NCBI GenBank assembly: GCA_934546685.1
Contig: CAKTEB010000091.1
Span: 1 to 8,499, forward strand
DNA: 8,499 bases
Direction of reading: 5' to 3'
Source: an uncultured Oscillospiraceae bacterium
Lineage (GTDB): Bacteria; Bacillota; Clostridia; Oscillospirales; Oscillospiraceae
The notes under the pieces were generated by a model. It saw only the letters and a program-made list of their open reading frames with translations. It was not told where the DNA came from and did not search any database. Below are positions 5,426 through 8,499 of the stretch, in pieces. A program made the translations under genes and the position numbers. How positions within the stretch are numbered: the first letter of the stretch is position 1; each line of letters begins with the position of its first letter.

Positions 5426-5724
5426 ATTCCATATTCCTCACGGAGTATCGCATCCACCTGATCCGGGGTATAGGAGCCCTGTGCCAGGGAATCCCGGCCC
5501 TTTTGGATTTCATCCCGAAGCTGCTTGGCATCCATGCCGCCAATGCAGGTGGGCTGCTTGACCGGAAGATGCAGCTCCAGCGGCAAGCCTCTGGTCAGAA
5601 CCACCTGACTATAAAACATCTGAATGGCGCTGGAGGGTGAGATTCCAAGCTGTGCAAGGATTGCCTCGGCGTTTTCCTTTAATCCAGTATCAATTCGTGC
5701 ATAAATTGCTGATGTGTTTGCCAT
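5422..5724 (-). CDS. Type II antitoxin, RelB/DinJ family
   Basis: This encodes 100 residues from ATG 5724 with an excellent ribosome binding site (GGGAGGTG, 5737-5730). The first 50 residues carry the ribbon-helix-helix pattern of RelB/DinJ: a beta strand SAIYARIDTGLK (5-16), then helices ENAEAILAQLGISPSSAIQM (17-36). RGLPLELHLP (45-54) after it is also typical. The C-terminal part (70-100) is charged and probably wraps the toxin. Family members bind an operator at their own promoter, and toxin:antitoxin complexes strengthen repression. The perfect palindrome over the promoter upstream is the expected target. Base composition is less G+C-rich than in its neighbours, which suggests the pair was acquired. 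Confidence 0.9.
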   Translation of the reverse strand: MANTSAIYARIDTGLKENAEAILAQLGISPSSAIQMFYSQVVLTRGLPLELHLPVKQPTCIGGMDAKQLRDEIQKGRDSLAQGSYTPDQVDAILREEYGI

Positions 5725-5744
5725 CGTAACACCTCCCTGATGTC

Positions 5745-5773
5745 AGTATACCTCATATCGCTTGCAATTGCAA
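5745..5773 (-). promoter_or_regulatory. Promoter of the toxin-antitoxin operon
   Basis: On the minus strand TTGCAA (5773-5768), a 17-bp spacer and TATACT (5750-5745). The predicted start near 5738 leaves a leader of about 14 bases that begins with the ribosome binding site. The -35 is the exact centre of the 40-bp palindrome, and half of the -10 lies in its left edge. Confidence 0.7.
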
Positions 5774-5787
5774 GCGATATGAGGTAT
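5748..5787. promoter_or_regulatory. Perfect 40-bp palindrome, probable antitoxin operator
   Basis: Two 20-bp arms meet with no spacer and no mismatch: the left arm begins ATACCTCATATCG and ends CTTGCAA, and the right arm is its exact complement. It lies between the folC stop codon and the antitoxin gene and covers the whole promoter core. Ribbon-helix-helix antitoxins bind such symmetric sites, so autoregulation is the likely role. In RNA it would fold into a 20-bp hairpin, which could also end the folC transcript, but no T-tract follows on the minus strand. Confidence 0.8.
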
Positions 5788-5794
5788 TTATAAG

Positions 5795-7045
5795 CTATTT
5801 TTCGCTGAGCTCCCCCAGTGCCGCTCCGGCGCCGAACACCGAGCCGCACACCAGGATCAGATTTCCCGGCTCCTGCCTTGCTTTTTCCAGCGCGTCGTGA
5901 ATATCCGTCGCCCCCTGGGAGTGGCAGTACGGAGCCGCCGCCTGGGCGATCTCCTCGGGCCCCAGGGACCGGGGCAGCCCCACGGAATAGCCGATGATCC
6001 GTTTCGCCCGCCGTGCCACCGCCGGGATGCACTGGGCGTAGTCCTTATCCTTCATCATGCTCATGACCGCGGTGATGCAGCGGTCTCCGAACAGCCGATC
6101 CAGGGTCTCGCACAGGGCCTGGATGCCCCCGGGGTTGTGCCCCGCGTCAATGAGATAATCCGGCTTCCCGGGGATGTATTGGAGCCGCCCGGGCCAGGAG
6201 ACCCGGGAAAGGGCGTTCCTTACCGGTTCCTCCGGCAATCCCAGCACCCGGCAGGCCGTATAGGCCGCGCTGGCGTTCTCCGTCTGGAACCGGCCCAGCA
6301 GGGGTGTAAAGAGCTCCGCGCCGCCGCACAGAAACCGTGTGCCCCGCTGAGTTTCCTCTAAGATCTCCGCCTCCGGGGCCGGATAGAGGGGGCTCCCCTG
6401 CGCCTCCGCCCGGGCCCGGATGACCTCCATGGCCTCGGGTGTCTGCTTTGCCGCCGCCACGGGGCAGCCGGGCTTGATGATCCCGGCCTTTTCCCCGGCG
6501 ATCTCCGCCACGGTATTCCCCAGAATCGCCGTGTGATCCAGGGAGATGGAGGTGATGCAGCACACCGCTGGGCTCTTTATGAGGTTTGTGGGATCCGTCC
6601 GCCCCCCAAGGCCCACCTCCAGCACCGCATAGTCCACCTTCGCTCTGGAGAACGCCAAAAAGCCCATGGCCGTCACCAGCTCAAATTCGTTCACCGGCTC
6701 AAAGCCCTGCCGCTCCAGCTCCGCTTCCTGCTCCATAACCAGCTCATAGCAGGTCACCAGCTCCTCCTTGGAGATGAGTTCCCCGCCAATGCGGATGCGT
6801 TCCCGGAAGTCCGTAAGATAGGGAGAGGTGAACAGCCCGGTCTGATACCCGCACGCCCGGAGCGCCATATCCATCATGGCCGAAACGCTGCCCTTGCCGT
6901 TGGTGCCCGCAATGTGCACCGCCCGGAAGTCCTCCTGGGGATCCCCCAGCACCCCCATGAGCCGCCGGATCCGGTCCAGGGTGGGCCCGCCGCCGGAAAA
7001 GGTCCGGCGGCTGTGGATGCCCGCCAATGCTTCCTCATATGTCAT
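5795..7045 (-). CDS. folC: Folylpolyglutamate synthase / dihydrofolate synthase
   Basis: FolC adds glutamate to folates (and in many bacteria to dihydropteroate) in the cytoplasm, using ATP. It belongs to the Mur ligase superfamily. From ATG 7045 it has 416 residues, a normal length. It shows the P-loop AGTNGKGS (46-53), the folate-binding LFTSPYLTDFRERI (71-84), EVGLGGRTD (143-151), the SLDH motif (168-171) and AGEKAGIIKPG (183-193). The C-terminal domain motif reads DAGHNP (300-305) where DGAHNP is usual. The frame stays open to ATG 7096, but that extension crosses the terminator hairpin. ATG 7045 has GGAGGG 7 bases upstream and begins MTYEEALAGIHS, the typical FolC start. The position after valS is conserved in Firmicutes. 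No promoter is seen between the terminator and the start. Confidence 0.97.
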   Translation of the reverse strand: MTYEEALAGIHSRRTFSGGGPTLDRIRRLMGVLGDPQEDFRAVHIAGTNGKGSVSAMMDMALRACGYQTGLFTSPYLTDFRERIRIGGELISKEELVTCYELVMEQEAELERQGFEPVNEFELVTAMGFLAFSRAKVDYAVLEVGLGGRTDPTNLIKSPAVCCITSISLDHTAILGNTVAEIAGEKAGIIKPGCPVAAAKQTPEAMEVIRARAEAQGSPLYPAPEAEILEETQRGTRFLCGGAELFTPLLGRFQTENASAAYTACRVLGLPEEPVRNALSRVSWPGRLQYIPGKPDYLIDAGHNPGGIQALCETLDRLFGDRCITAVMSMMKDKDYAQCIPAVARRAKRIIGYSVGLPRSLGPEEIAQAAAPYCHSQGATDIHDALEKARQEPGNLILVCGSVFGAGAALGELSEK

Positions 7046-7058
7046 ATGCTTTCCCTCC

Positions 7059-7093
7059 AAAAAGACCGCCGCCAGCTTGGCAGCGGTCTTTTT
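7059..7093 (-). terminator. Intrinsic terminator after valS
   Basis: The 11-bp arms AAAAAGACCGC (7059-7069) and GCGGTCTTTTT (7083-7093) are perfect, and an inner GCC/GGC pair extends the stem. On the minus strand the hairpin is followed by TTTTT, making a textbook terminator 17 bases after the valS stop codon; the structure is symmetric and would work both ways. The T-tract runs directly into the ribosome binding site of folC. Confidence 0.85.
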
Positions 7094-7110
7094 CACTGAA
7101 CTTGGATGAA

Positions 7111-8499
7111 TTACTTCTGAAGGCGCTTCTTGCTCTCCTCCAGCTGGGCGATGATAGCCCGGAGCTTCTCCGCCTTTTCCTTCTCGCCGTTTACCACGTT
7201 CTCCGGGGCCTTGGCCAGGAAGCCGGGGTTGGAGAGCTTCTTCTCGATGCCCTCCAGGGCCTTGCGGTTCTTGGTCAGCTCCTTCTCCACCCGCTGGAGC
7301 TCCTTCTCAAAGTCGATGAGCTGATCCATGGGCATATAGAGCTTGGCGTCGTGGGTAACGCAGGAGGCCATATCGTCCGCGCCCTCGGGCACGGCGGCGG
7401 TGACCACCAGGTTGTCGGAGTAGGCCAGCTTCATAATGAAGGCTCTGCCCTGCTCGTAGACGCTCCCGCTGTCGGTGACGATATACAGGGTGGACTTCTT
7501 GCTGGGGGGCACGTTCATCTCCGCCCGGCGGTTCCGGACGGCCCGAATGGCGGCCATGATCTGCTCCATGGCGGCCTCCTCGTCGGGGAAGTTCAGGCTG
7601 TCCTGGGCCTGGGGCCACTTGGCCACCATGATGCTCTCGCCCTCATGGGGAATGGCCTGCCAGATCTCCTCGGTGATGAAGGGCATAAAGGGGTGCAGCA
7701 GCCGGAGGAACTGATCCAGCACATACACCAGCACCTGCTGGGCCACGGTCTTGCTGTCCTGGTCGTCGGCATAGAGCCGGGACTTGGTGAGCTCGATATA
7801 CCAGTCGCAGTAGTCGTCCCAGATGAAGTCATAGATCTTCTGGACGGCGATGCCCAGCTCGTACTTGTCCATGTTCTCTGTGACCTCGGTGATGAGCCGA
7901 CCCAGCTTGGAGAGGATCCACTTGTCCTCCTGCTCCAGCTTGTCCAGAGCGGGGAGCCCGGGCTGGTCGATGGTCAGGTTCATGAGCACATAGCGGCTGG
8001 CGTTCCAGATCTTATTGGCGAAGTTCCGCATGGCCTCGCAGCGCTCCACATAGAAGCGCATGTCGTTTCCGGGGCTGTTGCCGGTAATCATGTTCATGCG
8101 CAGGGCGTCGGCGCCGTACTGCTTCACCATCTCCAGAGGATCGATGCCGTTGCCGAGAGATTTACTCATCTTCCGGCCCTTGTCGTCCCGGACCAGTCCG
8201 TGCATGAGGACGGTGTGGAAGGGAGTCTTTCCGGTATGTTCGCAGCCGGAGAAGATCATTCTGGCCACCCAGAAGAAGATGATGTCGTAGCCGGTGACCA
8301 GCACATCCGTGGGATAGAAGTAGTCGAGATCCTCGGTCTTGTCCGGCCAGCCCAGGGTCTCAAAGGGCCACAGGGCGGAGGAGAACCAGGTGTCCAGCAC
8401 GTCCTCCTCCCGGACGATGTGCTTGGACCCGCAGTGGCAGCACTCGGTGGGATCCTCCCGGGATACGGTATACTCGCCGCAGTCAGAGCACTTCCAGGC
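7111..8499 (-). CDS. valS: Valyl-tRNA synthetase, C-terminal part (5' end outside window)
   Basis: The 462 residues visible are about the C-terminal half of a class I aminoacyl-tRNA synthetase of roughly 880 residues. It charges tRNA-Val in the cytoplasm. At the right edge is a Cys-rich knuckle (CSDC...CCHC) as in many bacterial ValRS. VLDTWFSSALWPF and the ATP-binding KMSKS loop follow, the latter at 8172-8158 inside DDKGRKMSKSLGNGIDPL. The anticodon-binding domain includes the WCDWYIE-like DDYCDWYIELTKSRLY. The last 70 residues form the coiled-coil arm (DFEKELQRVEKELTKNRKAL), which is characteristic of ValRS and separates it from IleRS and LeuRS. The frame is open through 8499, so GTG 8400 is internal. 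The HIGH motif, the editing domain and any T-box leader lie outside the window. Confidence 0.98.
   Translation of the reverse strand, partial: AWKCSDCGEYTVSREDPTECCHCGSKHIVREEDVLDTWFSSALWPFETLGWPDKTEDLDYFYPTDVLVTGYDIIFFWVARMIFSGCEHTGKTPFHTVLMHGLVRDDKGRKMSKSLGNGIDPLEMVKQYGADALRMNMITGNSPGNDMRFYVERCEAMRNFANKIWNASRYVLMNLTIDQPGLPALDKLEQEDKWILSKLGRLITEVTENMDKYELGIAVQKIYDFIWDDYCDWYIELTKSRLYADDQDSKTVAQQVLVYVLDQFLRLLHPFMPFITEEIWQAIPHEGESIMVAKWPQAQDSLNFPDEEAAMEQIMAAIRAVRNRRAEMNVPPSKKSTLYIVTDSGSVYEQGRAFIMKLAYSDNLVVTAAVPEGADDMASCVTHDAKLYMPMDQLIDFEKELQRVEKELTKNRKALEGIEKKLSNPGFLAKAPENVVNGEKEKAEKLRAIIAQLEESKKRLQK

Noticed and set aside
2864..5750. Shared GGTATACTG in the promoters of the small gene and the toxin-antitoxin operon, as a common regulator site
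   Set aside because: The shared bases are mostly the -10 hexamer itself, and the flanks differ; chance explains it.
5748..5787. The 40-bp palindrome as an insertion-sequence end or CRISPR-like repeat
   Set aside because: There is only one copy, and no transposase or spacer pattern is nearby; the promoter overlap gives a better explanation.
7046..7096. Longer FolC starting at ATG 7096
   Set aside because: The extra 17 codons are encoded by the terminator hairpin, and ATG 7045 has an ideal ribosome binding site and the typical FolC N-terminus.

Overview
The window looks like a G+C-rich, spore-forming member of the Clostridia, most like the Oscillospiraceae/Ruminococcaceae. The main evidence is a complete spoIIAA-spoIIAB-sigF operon, which only endospore formers carry, and the valS-folC gene order known from Firmicutes. 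Codons rich in G/C at the third position and Shine-Dalgarno sequences of the AGGAGG type fit this. No species can be named from the sequence alone.

Layout from left to right. (1) Positions 1-1980, minus strand: a membrane-anchored Ser/Thr protein kinase with at least three copies of an extracytoplasmic repeat, running off the left edge. (2) Positions 2135-2557, plus strand, divergent from the kinase: a small helix-turn-helix regulator. The roughly 150 bp between them hold a good promoter and two perfect dyads. (3) Positions 2707-2820, minus: a 37-residue hypothetical protein with a clear ribosome binding site. (4) Positions 3005-3523, plus: an HD-domain phosphohydrolase-like protein starting at TTG. 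It ends in a hairpin terminator shared with the convergent spoIIA operon. (5) Positions 4998-3549, minus: spoIIAA, spoIIAB and sigF, with 4-base overlaps at both junctions. (6) Positions 5724-5099, minus: a RelB/DinJ antitoxin plus RelE/ParE toxin, driven by a promoter built into a perfect 40-bp palindrome. (7) Positions 7045-5795, minus: folC. (8) Positions 8499-7111, minus: the C-terminal half of valS, running off the right edge. A strong hairpin terminator separates valS from folC.

How the genes work together. SpoIIAA (anti-anti-sigma), SpoIIAB (anti-sigma kinase) and sigma-F form the partner-switching circuit that starts forespore transcription. ValS and FolC are housekeeping functions. 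The toxin-antitoxin pair has lower G+C and its own promoter and operator, and looks like a cassette inserted between folC and the sporulation operon. The kinase and the HTH protein look like a sensor/regulator pair with a shared control region. This is the least described system in the window.

There is no gene-free stretch longer than about 300 bases. No tRNA, rRNA, CRISPR array or insertion sequence was seen.
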